From NCBI GenBank assembly GCA_963921425.1, contig OY992835.1, forward strand, positions 3,658,001 through 3,722,000: a stretch of DNA of 64,000 nucleotides, read 5' to 3'. The position numbers and the translations under genes were made by a program. The DNA is from Dryas octopetala (lineage: Eukaryota > Streptophyta > Magnoliopsida > Rosales > Rosaceae). How positions within the stretch are numbered: position 1 is the first letter of the stretch; every line of letters begins with the position of its first letter. The notes under the pieces were generated by a model that was given only the letters and a program-made list of their open reading frames with translations, was not told the origin of the DNA and did not search any database. Shown here piece by piece: positions 47,188 to 59,500 of the stretch.

Positions 47188-47199
47188 TTTGTTGTAGTG
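47188..47199 (-). repeat. CACTA terminal inverted repeat, right
   Basis: TTTGTTGTAGTG, the exact inverse of 32003-32014, followed by the target duplication CTA at 47200-47202. Confidence 0.95.
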
Positions 47200-47845
47200 C
47201 TATGGCCCATTTGACTTGTTGACTTCCATCTATGACTATTGACCATTGACTTTTGACTCCCATTTTGCCCCTCATTTCCATTTGAATTAAAATTCATTTC
47301 TTCCCTTTATTCATTTCCATGGATGTCCACCACCTTCTAGAAGCTTCTGAAACCTTGACTTTGTAGAGTTGACTTTGACCAACATTTCCTAGTGCAACTA
47401 GGATTTCTTGTAAATGAAAGATTCCTTATCCATTTTGATTACTCGTAATGACCATATTGCCCCTGGAGTCTCCTAGTGTCATTAGGACTCCTTTCCCTAG
47501 TAGGGTTAGGTTTCCTAGTTCAACCAGGAATTCCTGTTCCAATCAGGATTTCTCATTTATGGCTCGACAATGATGGTTCTGGACTTGATGTCTTATGGTG
47601 TGACTAGGAATCCTCATTTGACTAGGATTTTAGCTCTTTTCCTAGTTTGACCAGGATTTCTCCACTTTTCCTAGTTTGACTAGGAAATGTCTAAAAATGG
47701 CTCTTTCAGCTCCTTTTCTCTTCTTTGCTCACTTTATCCTATAAGAACAAAAACAAACTAACAACACACAAAATATCGAGTTCTTGCACTCTGGGTTAGG
47801 GAGTTAGTATCATAAAATAGTGTAAAATGAGCACTCAACACTTGT

Positions 47846-48670
47846 CTCATCAAGACGAGATCGGCTCGGTTCAGCATTATCGATGGTCAGCTCTACAAAA
47901 GAGGTTTCTCTCTGCCTTACCTGCGGTGTGTCATGCCTCAAGAAGGTCAGGATATACTAAGAGAAATCGATGAGGGGATATGCGGGAACCATTCTGGAGG
48001 AAGAGCCCTTGCTTACAAGACGATCAGACATGGTTACTTCTGGCCTATGCTGAACATGGATGCGGATCTTCTGTCTCGCACTTGTATCAAATGCCAGCAC
48101 TTTTCCGCGGTTTCCCATCAGCCTCCTCAATTGCTGACCTCCATATCCAGTCCCTGGCCATTCGCGCAGTGGGGACTCTATCTGATCGGCTCTATGCCGG
48201 AGGCGAAAGGGCAAGTCACAATGGCCGTAGTAAGTCCCTGGCCATTCGAAACCGATGCTGCTGTTCCGGTCGAAATGGGGACTCCTTCATTCCGGACTGG
48301 CACATACAACCCTGAGACCAATGACACCGGACTTCGGCTCGGCCTGGACATGATCGAAGAAAGGCAAGCCGATGCCAATCTCTGCCGAGCCGCCTACCAA
48401 CAGAGGGTAGCCAAATACTACAACCAAAGGGTCAAATCCAGAAGCTTCGGACTGGGCAGCCTCGTCATGCAGAAAAACCCTCTCGCCATCAAGGAGAGCT
48501 CATTCGATCCGAACTGGACCGGACTCTACAGAATCACTGGCATAGTCAAGCCTGGCACTTACAACTTAGCCACTCTGGCTGGAAAGCCTCTAAAGCATAG
48601 CTGGAATGCTGAACACTTGAAGATTTATTACCAGCAAAATGTGGTTAGGATCGGGGACTGTCCGACTTAA
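47846..48670 (+). mobile_element. Integrase remnants of the Tat element
   Basis: The integrase zinc-binding region appears around 47880-48110 (YKRGFSLPYLRCV; ICGNHSGGRALAYKTIRHGY; FWPML; CIKCQHF: an H-H-C-C pattern), then the beginning of the core near PWPFAQWG. Most of the catalytic core is absent. The C-terminal part is near 48330-48660 (RVAKYYNQRVKSRSF; FDPNWTGLYRITGIVKPGTY; WNAEHLKIYY). It continues the Tat element interrupted at 30102. Broken. Confidence 0.88.
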
Positions 48671-48819
48671 CATTTGTTCCAATCAATGAAAAAATGAACA
48701 CCTTTTTTAGTCATCTTCTTCTCATTTTTCGAAGCAAACACTGGGGACTCTACTCCTATACACCCCCAACAAAAAGGAAAGATCTAAGTGTTTCCTTCGA
48801 AAAAATAATAAACTCATGT

Positions 48820-49022
48820 GCCAAGCTGGCGCGCCATTTCCGGCCCGATGCTCGACATATTACAAACTCATCAGGTCTATAAACTCATGTGCCGACCTGG
48901 CGCGCCATTTCCGGCCCGATGCTCGGCATATTACAGACTCATCAGGTCTATAAACTCCTATGCCGAGCTGGCGCGCCATTTTTGGCCCAATGCTCGGCAT
49001 AGTACAGACTTATCAGGTCTAT
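48820..49022. repeat. Three tandem units of about 70 bp in the Tat 3' region
   Basis: Each unit contains 'ctggcgcgccattt', 'gcccgatgctcg' and 'catcaggtctataaa' (units start at about 48811, 48881 and 48951). The 8-base palindrome GGCGCGCC recurs, and GCCGAGC/GCTCGGC within a unit can pair. Non-coding, between integrase and the antisense ORF. Confidence 0.85.
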
Positions 49023-49604
49023 AAAAACTCCTGTCCGAGCCGAATTGACTTCCTACAGTCCTAACATTCAACAGGATATTTCTAAAAGAAAAATATATCC
49101 TCAAACTCAAACTCTCATCGTGCATGTCGAGCCGATCTGAAAGTAAGTTGATCTGAAAACAAGTTGGGAATTATCCTCATATTTTTCTCAAAAAACAAAA
49201 TTCCTAATATCTCAATGGATATATCAAGGCCATCTGTGATCATTAGGGGTTTGTAATTTCTCCTTATTATCATCATGCTTATCAGGCTGATCTGAAAACA
49301 AGTTGGGAATTATCCTCACATTTTGTTATGATCGCTCAGCCGAGCCGATCTCAAAATGCCTTATCACATTCACTTTATTTTTATCATGAAAGTTATTTTT
49401 CATTATTTTCTTATCTATCTATTACTTGTTTTGTCTTTAGTTCCATCTCCGAACCGAATTGACAGCAACTTGGAATAGAAGAAAATACTGAATAAATTAA
49501 TTCAAAAACATAAATAAATTGTTTAAAGACATACCAAACCCGAGCCATACATCGGCTCGGGAATAAAAAACAAAAAAACAAACAACAAGTGCATAAATAA
49601 AGGT
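49023..49604. other. Non-coding spacer of the Tat element
   Basis: AT-rich, with a repeated phrase 'gaaaacaagttgggaattat' (about 49155 and 49295) and 'gagccgatct'. No gene. Confidence 0.5.
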
Positions 49605-51297
49605 TCAGGCGGATCTCTCGGCTGGTCCCTCCAGGATCGGTTCGGTGGACTCCTCTGGCGTCTCCTCACCGAGCTGCACCACTTCGACCCCTCCGATCTG
49701 TATCTCGGCGTTGGGATCAGTTTCGGGGACTGGGGGAATCAGGATCGGCTCGGTCTCAGGCATCGGAGGATCCTCTCGGGTCGGTTCGGGAGGGGGAAGC
49801 TCTTCTTGCTGGCTTTCCTGGGTATCTTCCTTGCCATCCGATTCGGCGAGGAACGACACGTCCCAGTCCGGCCTCTTCGCCTGGATCACTCCAAGAAGCT
49901 CCTGGTACCCCTCGAACTGGGCATGAGCAAGTGCCTGGACGCTCGGAATCCTAGCTTAACACCAAGACTCAACAGCCCTCCGCTCGGCCGCCTCGACCTC
50001 GCGCTGGAGCTCGTCAGCGAACTGGCCCAGGTTGGCCACTTTCTGCTCCGATTCCAGGAGCTCTTTCCCGAGCCGAGCAACCTCAACCTTTCGCTCGGCC
50101 AGCTTAGTCCGCAGACCGGTGGACCGCTCGCGCTCAACCTTGACTAGGCGCTCGGCTTCAGCTAGTTTTTCCCTCAGCTCACCGTTCCGCTCCCGAAGCC
50201 TTCCCATCTTCTCCTCGGCGTCGACAGCGGCATGGGCCGCTTCGAACTGGCTCAGGGCGAGCTGCAAAAAACAACAAGAGAAAGGGATCATTATTCCGAT
50301 CCGAGCGAGTAAACATAAAAAATCCGAAGTGAAAAATACTTACCACCATGGCCTGGCGGGATGCGTTTAGGGCTCTGTTGCTGAAGCTCGGTGCCTCCTG
50401 ACTAGCCCAGAGCCTCTCCCTAAGTTCGCCCCGAAGCTTGTACTTATCCCAGCTAACTGCAAAAATGAAACAGAGGGAGTTAGCTTAAAAGAAAAAAAAA
50501 AAAATACACATATATCATCATAACAATAAAATACAAGTCACTTTCAGATCGGCTCTTCCAGACATCCAGTGCCCACCTGGAATCCTAAAAGCTCTAGGGA
50601 CCCGAGCTAGGGGAGGGCTGTTCGGATCGGCAAACTCCCAATCCCCAGAAACAAAGAAGTATCTTCTCTTCCATGTCTTCTAGGATGAGGGATTCCCGGT
50701 GAACAGCGACCCGGAGTATGCCTGGAGGTTGTAGAAACCGAGCTCGGTCTTCTGCTTCGACCTCAGTGCATAGGAGCAGAACAGCAGATTCTTGTCTGGT
50801 ACACACTTGTGCACTTTGTGCCACAAGATGTGCATGGACAAGATTATCCTATACACATTCGGGTTAAGCTGGTGTGGTGTCACACCGATCGTCGCCAGCC
50901 AATCCTGCAAGAAGGGATGCAGGGGGAGCCGAACCCCATTCTCAAACATCTCCGGGTACATTTTCACCCATCCTTTGTGGGGTCGGCTCGGTTTCTCCCC
51001 CTCGCTCGGCAGCCTGGTCAGTACAGACTCGGGGACTGCATACCTTACCCTCAGATCCCTGAGATGAAACTCGGTCATCTCGTTGGGGATCTGATCGGCC
51101 TTCCACGCCAACTCCTCGTAGTGTTCCAGGTCAATCGGGCTCCCCGTCACTTGCCGAGCCGAGGTCGATGCATCGTGACCCCTGTCCCTTTCATCCGAGC
51201 CCGAGGTGAGCCTTCTTGGAGCACTAGAGGTCGGCTCGGCATCCATGACTTCCTCATCATCTTCTTCACCCACTTCTTGTTCCCGATCGAAACTCAA
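49605..51297 (-). mobile_element. Antisense ORF of the Tat element (putative gypsy-type transposon domain)
   Basis: Three open segments on the minus strand read as exons: 51297-50680, 50291-49956 and 49889-49605. The first has an acidic/Ser-rich start, then a domain with KMYPEMFENGVRLPLHPFLQ, QLNPNVYRI and FYNLQAYSGS, matching the 'putative gypsy type transposon' domain family (Transposase_28 in Pfam) as I recall it. The second is a strong coiled coil (MGRLRERNGELREKLAEAER). The third is acidic and Pro/Glu-rich. Tat-lineage elements are known to carry such an ORF opposite to gag-pol and before the 3' LTR; its role is not established. Fossil part of the Tat element. Confidence 0.75.
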
Positions 51298-52340
51298 TAT
51301 CTGGGGATTTTCCTCATTCCCTCGAGGTCGACCTTCCTCTCCTGGATTATGCTCTAACGCCGATCTAACAGTTAATCATGGCTCGACACGTGGCTGGTCA
51401 GATCCAACTTCGGAGTTTGACTTTTCAATGGTCAAACTTGGACCTCCACATCATCACACAGCTAAGCACCTTCCCTGTCAGCTCGGATCGGCTCATCATG
51501 TCGAATCTTAGCACCCGGTCCGATCTGATATGAGGATCTTCCAAAGGATTGAGTGTTCATCTTTCCTCGGTCATCCCAGTTCGGTTCGGCTCGGCACTGG
51601 GGCGAACATCTTTTCAAACTCTAGCCACAGCCGACTTCGGCTTGAAGAGATCACCGCACACCGGATCGGCTCGGCCTGGATATCCACGTCCAATCCGATC
51701 ACACGTAAGTTTCATATTTACACGTGAAGATCTGCGTTCGGATCGGCTCGGCACCACGCCATCATTCCAAAGAAGAACACGTTGAGACGAACCGCCATAC
51801 TCAAGTACATTTGACATGATCCTCTGACAGATAGGATATTCCAGCTCACAGCCATGAAAATTAGGGTATTCCACCTGACCTTCCATCCTTGCATTGAATG
51901 CAGCATTCAATGCAACATTGAATGCAAAGGAGGTGCTTTCCCCTCGCCATGGGGAAAGCACCTGTCCCGAAGCCCAGGTGGTCCGGCCTGACGACGCATC
52001 TGAGAACGGCGAGTCAACACCGATGAACCCAAATTGGTCCGAACTTGGTACTCGGGTTGGCTAGGTTCTGGGGAGAACGAAGGGTATGGGGAGAAAGAGG
52101 ATGAAGAGACGAAAAATATGGGCCACAGACCACCCCCATATGCCTCCGGAGATATTGATGGCGAGGGAGAGAGACCGAGAAGGAAGAGAGAGACAGAGTG
52201 TCGGGAGAAAAGAAAGTGAGGACTGAGGAGAGAGCAAGTCATCCAAAAAGCAAGTTAAGGTGAATGACCAAAAAGGCACACCAAGTCCAACAATTTCAAG
52301 ATGGCAAACAGATCAAAAAAAAAAAAAATCATGTGAGGGA
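51298..52340. other. End region of the Tat element, 3' LTR not located
   Basis: GC-richer sequence with many 'ggctcgg'/'gatcggctcgg' phrases up to about 51760, then a purine-rich stretch (about 52070-52220). It would contain the antisense promoter and possibly a 3' LTR, but no copy of the 25000-25417 sequence is visible. Frames here are not gene-like. Confidence 0.4.
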
Positions 52341-52843
52341 TATGGGTGGGCATTTAAACCGCAAACCGGACACACCGAATCAAACTGGGGGTTAAAAAAC
52401 TGAAAAAACCGTGTTGACCAAAACTGGTCAAAGATTGGACCGAATTGGACCGGACCGGTCCTATACGGTTCCGGTTCCGGTGTTGCTTTCCTTGAAGCCG
52501 GGCCGGACCGGACCATATATGTATAAACATATATATATTTATATATATTTATACCATTTTATATTTTTATACACTTTTTTAGCACATTTTTATACACTTT
52601 TTTATACACTTTTTTACACACATTTATATATATTTTAGATAATAAAATTAATATTAACCTAGCTATATTTTAGACCCTAAAATATATTTTATATATCCCT
52701 ATATGGCCTATATAGTATATTATATATATATAGTACTATATAGTATATAGTTTATAATAATATAGTATATCCTAGCTTATAATTTGTTTATATATATTAT
52801 TGTTTACTATAAGACTATACCCTATACCCTAAATGGCCTATGA

Positions 52844-55672
52844 TGTAACGACCCGACCCAAAGTTTGACTTTTAAAAATAATGGACTTTCGTCTTTGACT
52901 TTGGGCACGTTGGAAAGGTCTCGAGTCCACGAGTTCGTAGACGCGCGGCACGCGTCAATCGGAGCTACGGTTTGAAAGATACGGGCTTTTGAAGCGAGTG
53001 GCAAACTTGTAATTTTTATGAAAGGGGGTTTTAAAAACCCAAAAAGTCAGATTTTTTTTATTCACTCATTCTCTCTCTCCTCTCTCCCCGTGCCTGTCTC
53101 TCTCGCCCCACACCCTCGCCGCGCCTGTCACCGGCGCGTGACGGCGCGTCCGACGGCGGCTGGGCTCGGGTTTTGGCCTGCCGCCATCGCCTCCCTCCCC
53201 TCTCTCTCCCGGTGGTCTCCGTTTTTCCAGCCGATCACCCATGACGGAGAAACGACGTGAAACGGGGCCGAGCCACCCCGCCGGCGATCTGCGTTTTCCG
53301 ACGAAGTTGCGGCGCCGGACCACCTGGGTTCTCTTCCCCAGGCCACGGCGAGTCTCCCAGTGGTTACCCCATGCTCCGATGACCTCAAACGGCGGCGGAT
53401 CGAAGATGGTTGTCCGATCGTCTTCTCCGGCCAGTTTCGGCCATTTCCGGCGAGATTTGGCCGTCGATCCAGTTGACAAAATCGATCCTCTAGGTACGGG
53501 TAATCTTTCCCCTAAGGTGTCGATGTTCAATTTTGTGATTTTAGAAATTCGATTTTAGGGTTTATGTTATTTTCAAATATCTTGGAATTGGACTCAAATT
53601 CGTGTTGTTTTTGTGCAATTAAAGGTTCTATTATATGATTAGGATTGTTTGGAGTTGAATTTGGGCATTTTTAAGTTTGTGCCGCCGCTGCCACCGTCGG
53701 CTCCGCCACTTGTGGCGGCGGGTCAGGTGATTTTCCTTGTCAATCAGCCTCCCCAGGACATCTAGAGGCCAATTCTAGGGTTTGTTTGCGTATTGGTGAG
53801 TGTTTGTGTGTTGTTAGGGGCTAGGCAGCCACCGTGCGTGGTGGTTACCGCCTATTTCGGCTGTTGAACGACCAAATTGTGAACCCTGAATATTTAAATA
53901 TTGGTTGTCTGGTCTTAACAGGTACATGGGCTCGGGAAATTCCATTCCCGATGCCGTTATGTTGCCGGATTTGGTATCCGAGCAATGGCACCGTGAAGGG
54001 TATTTCGGTCTTTTACGTAGTTAAATTGTGAGTGAAACTTATCTGCTTATATTGTTGAGTACCATGGTTTAATTGTCTGTTTTATGGATTTGCTGCTTTA
54101 CGTTAGAGAAGAACTAGGTGTAGGATTTGAGTTAGGAGAATGAATTGATGAGGATTTGAGGCTAGGAAATTATTTAGGAATTATAGGGTTGCCCGAGAAT
54201 AATTGCTGGATTAGGGAAGAAATACTTATTGTCGAGGATTAATGAAAATGATTAGGTAATTATCTTACAGAATAATCAAGTTACTTTTGATGAAACATTT
54301 GGTATGATTTGAGTAACAAACAAGTGAGAGGTCAGGAGTAAGAATCAATTTCGGAAGGGATTCTTGGATTTGGCATAGCTCGGAGTAAACTGAGAGTAAA
54401 TGTTTAAAGAATAAATTGTCTGACAACAAGTGTTGATGATGATGCATATGTAGAGATGAATCTGAGGAGAAATACATGAGGCATTTATACATTGTGATAC
54501 AAGGATGGCTATAAGATGGTTCTGAGAATGTTGTGATTGAGGTTGTGTGAGAAATCCTGCCTGCTCGTGTATAGATTCGCTCTGCACGAGAAGTGGCGAG
54601 CATCCTGCCTGCTCGTGTATTGATTCGCTCTGCACGAGAAGTGGCGAGCATCCTGCCTGCTCGTGCATTGATTCGCTCTGCACGAGAAGTGGCGAGCATC
54701 CTGCCTGCTTGTGCATTGATTCGCTCTGCACGAGAAGTGGCGAGCATTCCTGCCTGCTCGTGTATAGATTCGCTCTGCACGAGAAGTGGCAAGCATACCT
54801 GCCTGCCCGTGCATCGATCCGCTCTGCACGGGAAGTGGCGAGCGATTTACAGTTTGTGGAGTGAGGTTTTGGTTGTGGAGTATAAATTGTTCTTCTGAGG
54901 TCGATTTACAAATTTTGAGGGGATTGAAAAATGGATCTGAAGGAAGAGATTTTGAAGGTAGTTTGAAAGCTAGAGGATTTCAAAAGCGACGTGAGTGAAA
55001 TTAGTTAGTTTAATTGTTGCTGGATTTCTTGTGTGCATTTGTTCGTTAGGACTTGGGCTGGTTAGAACTTGGTAAAGGTTAGGCTTGAAGCTTGAGAAGG
55101 GAAGCGAGGGTGATTATGTCGTGAGGTTATTAATTAGGATGTGAATGTTTGAGGTTGATGTTGAGGTTAATAGTTAAAGATTAGGCAATTGATTTGCTAA
55201 AATGTTTTATTATTATTAATGAGATTTGATGTGCATATGAGGAGTTTTTGATTATCTTGATGTTTGGATGATTGGTGGTGGAATGTTTTGTAAATTAAGT
55301 AATTATGGATATTTTGTGGATTATTTTTGAGTTTGGGGATTGAGAAAATCATTGAGGACAATTATTATTATGTCATTTCACACATACGAACTCTAGTGAG
55401 CTTATCGGGTTTGTTGTATAACCCGGTACACAATGGATGTGGTGTAGGATTTGTGTTTTGCAGGTTAAGCAGACTGAGGAAGCAGTGGAGGGGGAGACGA
55501 GGCGGTGGGACCCAGAAAGATTTATTTATTGGTTTTACTCAGTGGTCTGTTTAAAATGTTTTTGACAGAATTATATTTACTTATGTTGTTGTGCATGGCT
55601 CAAGGTAAGAGAAAATAGATTTAACAGTTTGATGTTCAGTATTTTCATGGGCCCGAGGTTCGGGGCGTTTCA
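52844..55672 (+). mobile_element. Family-A solo LTR, 2829 bp, TSD TATGA
   Basis: It begins TGTAACGACC and ends GGGCGTTTCA; TATGA flanks both sides (52839-52843 and 55673-55677). No internal region. It holds the conserved block (52921-52947), a CT/GC-rich segment, the 'ttggttgtctggtcttaaca' block (about 53903) and a six-unit minisatellite (54556-54845). It inserted into the 5' region of the hAT element after that element was in place. Confidence 0.92.
54556..54845. repeat. Intra-LTR minisatellite, six units of 48-49 bp
   Basis: Units begin 'cctgcctgctcgtg' at 54556, 54604, 54652, 54700, 54749 and 54798. Each contains CTCGTG and, 16-20 bases later, CACGAG, so each unit can form a hairpin. Because 48 is divisible by three, several frames stay open on both strands; these are not genes. 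Confidence 0.92.
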
Positions 55673-57156
55673 TATGACCCCTATACTCTAAACCCCAATT
55701 GAAACCCTAATTGAAACCCTCAAACCCCAATTAAATTAGTTAATTACAAATTACCAATTTAAACCCCAATTGAAACCCTCAAACCCCAATTAGATTAGTC
55801 AATTACAAATTACCAATTTAAACCCCAATTGAAACCCTCAAACCCCAATTAGATTAGTCAATTACAAATTACCAATTTAAACCCTAATTGAAACACTAAT
55901 TATATATTTGATAGTACCCATATAGTATATAGTTTATAATATTATAGTATATCCTAACTTATAATTTTTGTATGCATATGTTTATAAGTTTATTATAAGA
56001 CTATATCATATACCCTAAATACCCTATACTCTAAACCCCAATTAAAACACCAAAATTAAATGAAACCCCAATTGAAAATTTGAAACCCTCAAAAAGTCAA
56101 ACCCTAATTACTAATTAGATTAGTCAATTACCAATTTACCCATTTGGCCATTTAGGCAATTAACCTACCCAATTACGGATTACCCCAACCCTAAAGCCCC
56201 AATTGATTTCTCACAATCTCACTCTCATCTCAGTCTCTGTCTCTCTGACTCTCTCACGCAGCCAAGTCTGGAGCCTAGACTCTCGTCACTCTCAGCTCTG
56301 TCTCTCACTCTCAGGTAACCATCTATCTCACTCTCATCTCTCATCTCGCATCTCTTATCTAGTCATCTATGTCTCTCATCTCTCACTCTCACTCGCGAAT
56401 CGCAGTTAGCTGACTCAACCACTCAAGTCTCTGAATCTCTGATCTCATCGGCGTCGTCGCAGCGAATCAAAAGCCGTTCCGGTACATCTCGTCAGCGTCA
56501 TCTCAGGTAACCATCTCTCTCACTCTTATCTCTCATCTCGCGTCTCTCTCTGTCATTCTATCATCTCTGTCTCTCATCTCTCACTCTCTCATCTTGTCAT
56601 CTCTTTGCAATTTCGGGTTTGATTTCAGGTTTGGGTTTATATTAAGGTTATTATGTAATTTCTGTGCAATTTTGTGGTTCTTCCTTGCAATTTCGATTTT
56701 AAATTAGGGTTTATAGTTAATGTGGGGTTTGATTTCGGGTTATTCTGTAATTTTTGTGCAAATTTGTGGTTCTTCCTTGCAATTTTGATTTTAAATTAGG
56801 GTTTATAGTTAATTTGGGGTTTGATTTCGGGTTAGGGTTTACATTAGGGTTATTCTGTAATTTATGTGCAATTTTGTGGTTCTTCCTTACAATTTCAATT
56901 TTAAATTAGGGTTTATAGTTAATTTGGGGTTTGAAACTTTGAACTACATATGCAGGTTCTGGATTTTGTACTACATTTTGGGGATTCAATTGCTGAGCAG
57001 TGAGCAGCCTGAGCTACATTTTGGGTACTTGGGCAATGGGCAGTTTTGTGAGGTACATTACTACATTTAGTTTATTTTGGCAAATTAGCATAATGGTTAT
57101 GAACTTGTGAATGAGGGCTACTGAAAATTGGGGTTTCTGTTTAAGACTTAGGAGGG
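55673..57156 (+). other. 5' leader region of hAT copy 2, rich in direct repeats
   Basis: Three repeats of about 59 bp (aaaccccaattgaaaccctc...) lie at roughly 55690-55885; a block near 55915-56030 repeats sequence at 52735-52835 on the other side of the solo LTR. 'tctcaggtaaccatct' occurs at about 56311 and 56504 and looks like duplicated exon-end/intron-start (cag|gtaacc). Three copies of a segment of about 100 bp (gtgcaattttgtggttcttc) lie at 56660-56935. Probably a spliced 5' leader of the transposase. Confidence 0.6.
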
Positions 57157-59451
57157 ATGGACCCCCTATCACAAGGTACCCTTAGTAGCTTCTCCTCTGC
57201 CTCTGCCTCTTCACCAACACTAACACCATCACCATCACAAACACCATCACCAACACTAACACCAACACCAACACCAACACCAACACCAACACCAACACTA
57301 GCACCAATAGCAGCTGCAGCACCTACCCAACCTCCACCTAGTGGTGCAAGGCCACCAGTACCACCATCAACTGGTTCAAGGAAACCAATCAAGGAAAGAG
57401 CCCCCATTTGGGAACACTTTGAGAGATATGAGGTTGTGGCTGATATTACCAAAGCAGATGGAACTAAAGCTCAAACTATAAAGAAGAAAGCTAGGTGCAA
57501 GTATTGCAAAGATGAATATGCTACTGACCCATCTTTGAATGGTACCTCCAGCTTGAATAAACACATAGAGCGTCTTTGTAAGGCCTACCCGGGGAGATTG
57601 AAAGACAAAACGCAAAAGACATTGTCTTTTGACCAAACATTGGGCAATTTAGTGGCTAGGGGGTCTAGTAAGGATGATTGTCTCAAGGTTTGTGTGGAAA
57701 TGGTGATCATGGATGAGTTACCTTTTAGCTTTGTTGAAGGTAAAGGGTTTAGGAGATTTTGCAATGTTGCTTGCCCCATTTCCAAGTCCCATCCCGTAGG
57801 ACCCTTGTTAGGCATTTCTTGGCCTTGTATGATGAAATGAAGGAAAATTTGAGGAATGATCTATCCTCACATAGGGTATGCCTCACAAACGACACTTGGA
57901 CTAGTTGTTAAAACATTAACTATATGACCATCACTGCCCATTTTATAGATAGTGAATGGAAGCTGCACAAGAGGGTTTTGAACTTTAGAGTGATAGCTAA
58001 TCACAAGGGGAATTCAATTGGGAAGCTTCTAGAACAATTAATGTTTGCGAGAATGGGGTGGGGAGAAGGTTCTTACCATCTCAGCAGATAATGCCTCTTC
58101 AAACACTGTGACAATTGAATATCTAAAGGGCAAGATGAAGCATTGGACAAATGCTAATGTGGTTTTGGGGGGGAAGTACATGCATGTGAGGTGTTGTGCT
58201 CACATTGTGAATTTGATAGTTGGGGAAGGATTGAAGAAACTAGAGAAGTCAATCCTAGCCATTAGGAATGCAGTGAAATATGTTAGATCCTCACCTCAAA
58301 GGTTGGCTGATTTCAAGACTTGTGTGGAGGTAGAGACAATTCCATGCAAGGGTCTTGTGGTGTTGGATGTCCCAACTAGGTGGAATTCCACCTATATGAA
58401 GTTAGAATCTGCTTTGAAGTTTCAAAAGGCTTTTGATAGGTTGGGAGACAATGAAGAGCACAATGCATACTTGAGTTAGTTTGGTGAAGATGAAGAAGGG
58501 GTTTCCAATGTTAGGAAAAGGGTAGGACCACCAAATGGGAATGATTGGGTCAATGCCACTGTTTTTGTGAACTTCTTGAAGGTCTTCTATGACATGACCT
58601 TGAAAATGAGTTTGACTACACAACCTGCTGTCCATGAAACCTTCCACGATTTAATTTCCATTGAATATGAAATTAAATGTTTAGGGTTTAGTGAAGAAGA
58701 TATGTCTTTTGATAGTTTTGATGATTCGAAGGCACAAGTGGTGTTGAATGAAATGTCCATTAGCATGATGCAGAAGTTTCAGAAGTATTGGGGGGATCTT
58801 GACAAGATCAACCAATTTTTGATGGTTGCACTTGTCCTTGACCCTAGATACAAATTGGGAAACTTGGCATACATGCTCAAAACGTGTTGTTTGGAGGTAG
58901 AATATGCCACTAAGAAGAAAGAAGATATCAAAGCCTTACTCCCAAAGTCAAGGTTTTAGTAGTAGTGGGCTGACTAGTCCTACTTCCTCAAGTGCCACTA
59001 CTAGTACTTTGACAACTTATAAGGCACTTAGAGGGGGAAGAAAAAGGCAAGAATTGCTTGGGGAATGGTTGGAGGAAGCTGAAGCAAGTCATGTAGTGAT
59101 TTTGGAGCATGAGGTGGATAGGTACATCATGGATCCTATTGAAAAGGCAATCCTAACTCTGAATTTGACATTCTTCAATGGTGGAAGCACAATGGGGTTA
59201 AATACCCTACTTTGGCCCTAATTGCAAAGGATATCCTTGCAATTCCAGTTTCTCCAGTGGCTTCAGAGGGTTGTTTTAGCACGGGAGGGAGGGTAGTTAA
59301 TCCATTTCGTGCTTCGTTGACTCCAAAGATGGTGGAGGCTCTTATTTGTTGTCAAAATTGGTTGAGATCCGATGATATCTCTTATGTACTATATGATCCA
59401 TCCATTGAAGAAATGGAGCTTTATGAAGCACTTGAAGCTGGTATAAATTAG
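57157..59451 (+). pseudogene. hAT transposase, copy 2, frameshifted
   Basis: Same protein family as 21748-24102. Pro/Thr-rich N-terminus (about residues 15-60), BED zinc finger (CKYCKDEY ... HIERLC), then a frame change near 57780 just after GFRRFCNVACP. The frame resumes in 58045-58479 (VLTISADNASSNT; HVRCCAHIVNLIVGEGL), a stop follows at 58477-58479, and more follows in 58567-58959. Two further frame changes lie near 58940 and 59150-59190, before the hAT dimerisation domain (59212-59451: ALIAKDILAIPVSPVAS, CFSTGGRVVNPFRASLTPKM). Not functional; more decayed in frame than copy 1, although it keeps Gly and Trp codons where copy 1 has stops. Confidence 0.9.
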
Positions 59452-59500
59452 AAGGTCAAAAAAGTCTTTTCAGTGAATATAAACACTGTTCCTTAGCTAC

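Larger units (their letters stand above)
52341..59500 (+). mobile_element. hAT DNA transposon, copy 2, with nested solo LTR; right end not found
   Basis: The left terminus TATGGGTGGGCA (52341-52352) matches the inverted right terminus of copy 1. Sequence to 52843, then a family-A solo LTR (52844-55672), then 5' leader repeats and the transposase (57157-59451). No terminus like TGCCCACCCCTA is seen downstream before other repeats begin near 59600. The right boundary given is approximate. Confidence 0.75.

Noticed and set aside
54556-54845. CRISPR-like array
   Set aside because: Units are contiguous tandem repeats without unique spacers, and the genome is a plant.
54265-54898. Several open frames with Cys/Arg/Ser-rich repeats on both strands
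   Set aside because: Unit length divisible by three keeps all frames open across the minisatellite; no start context or homologous protein.
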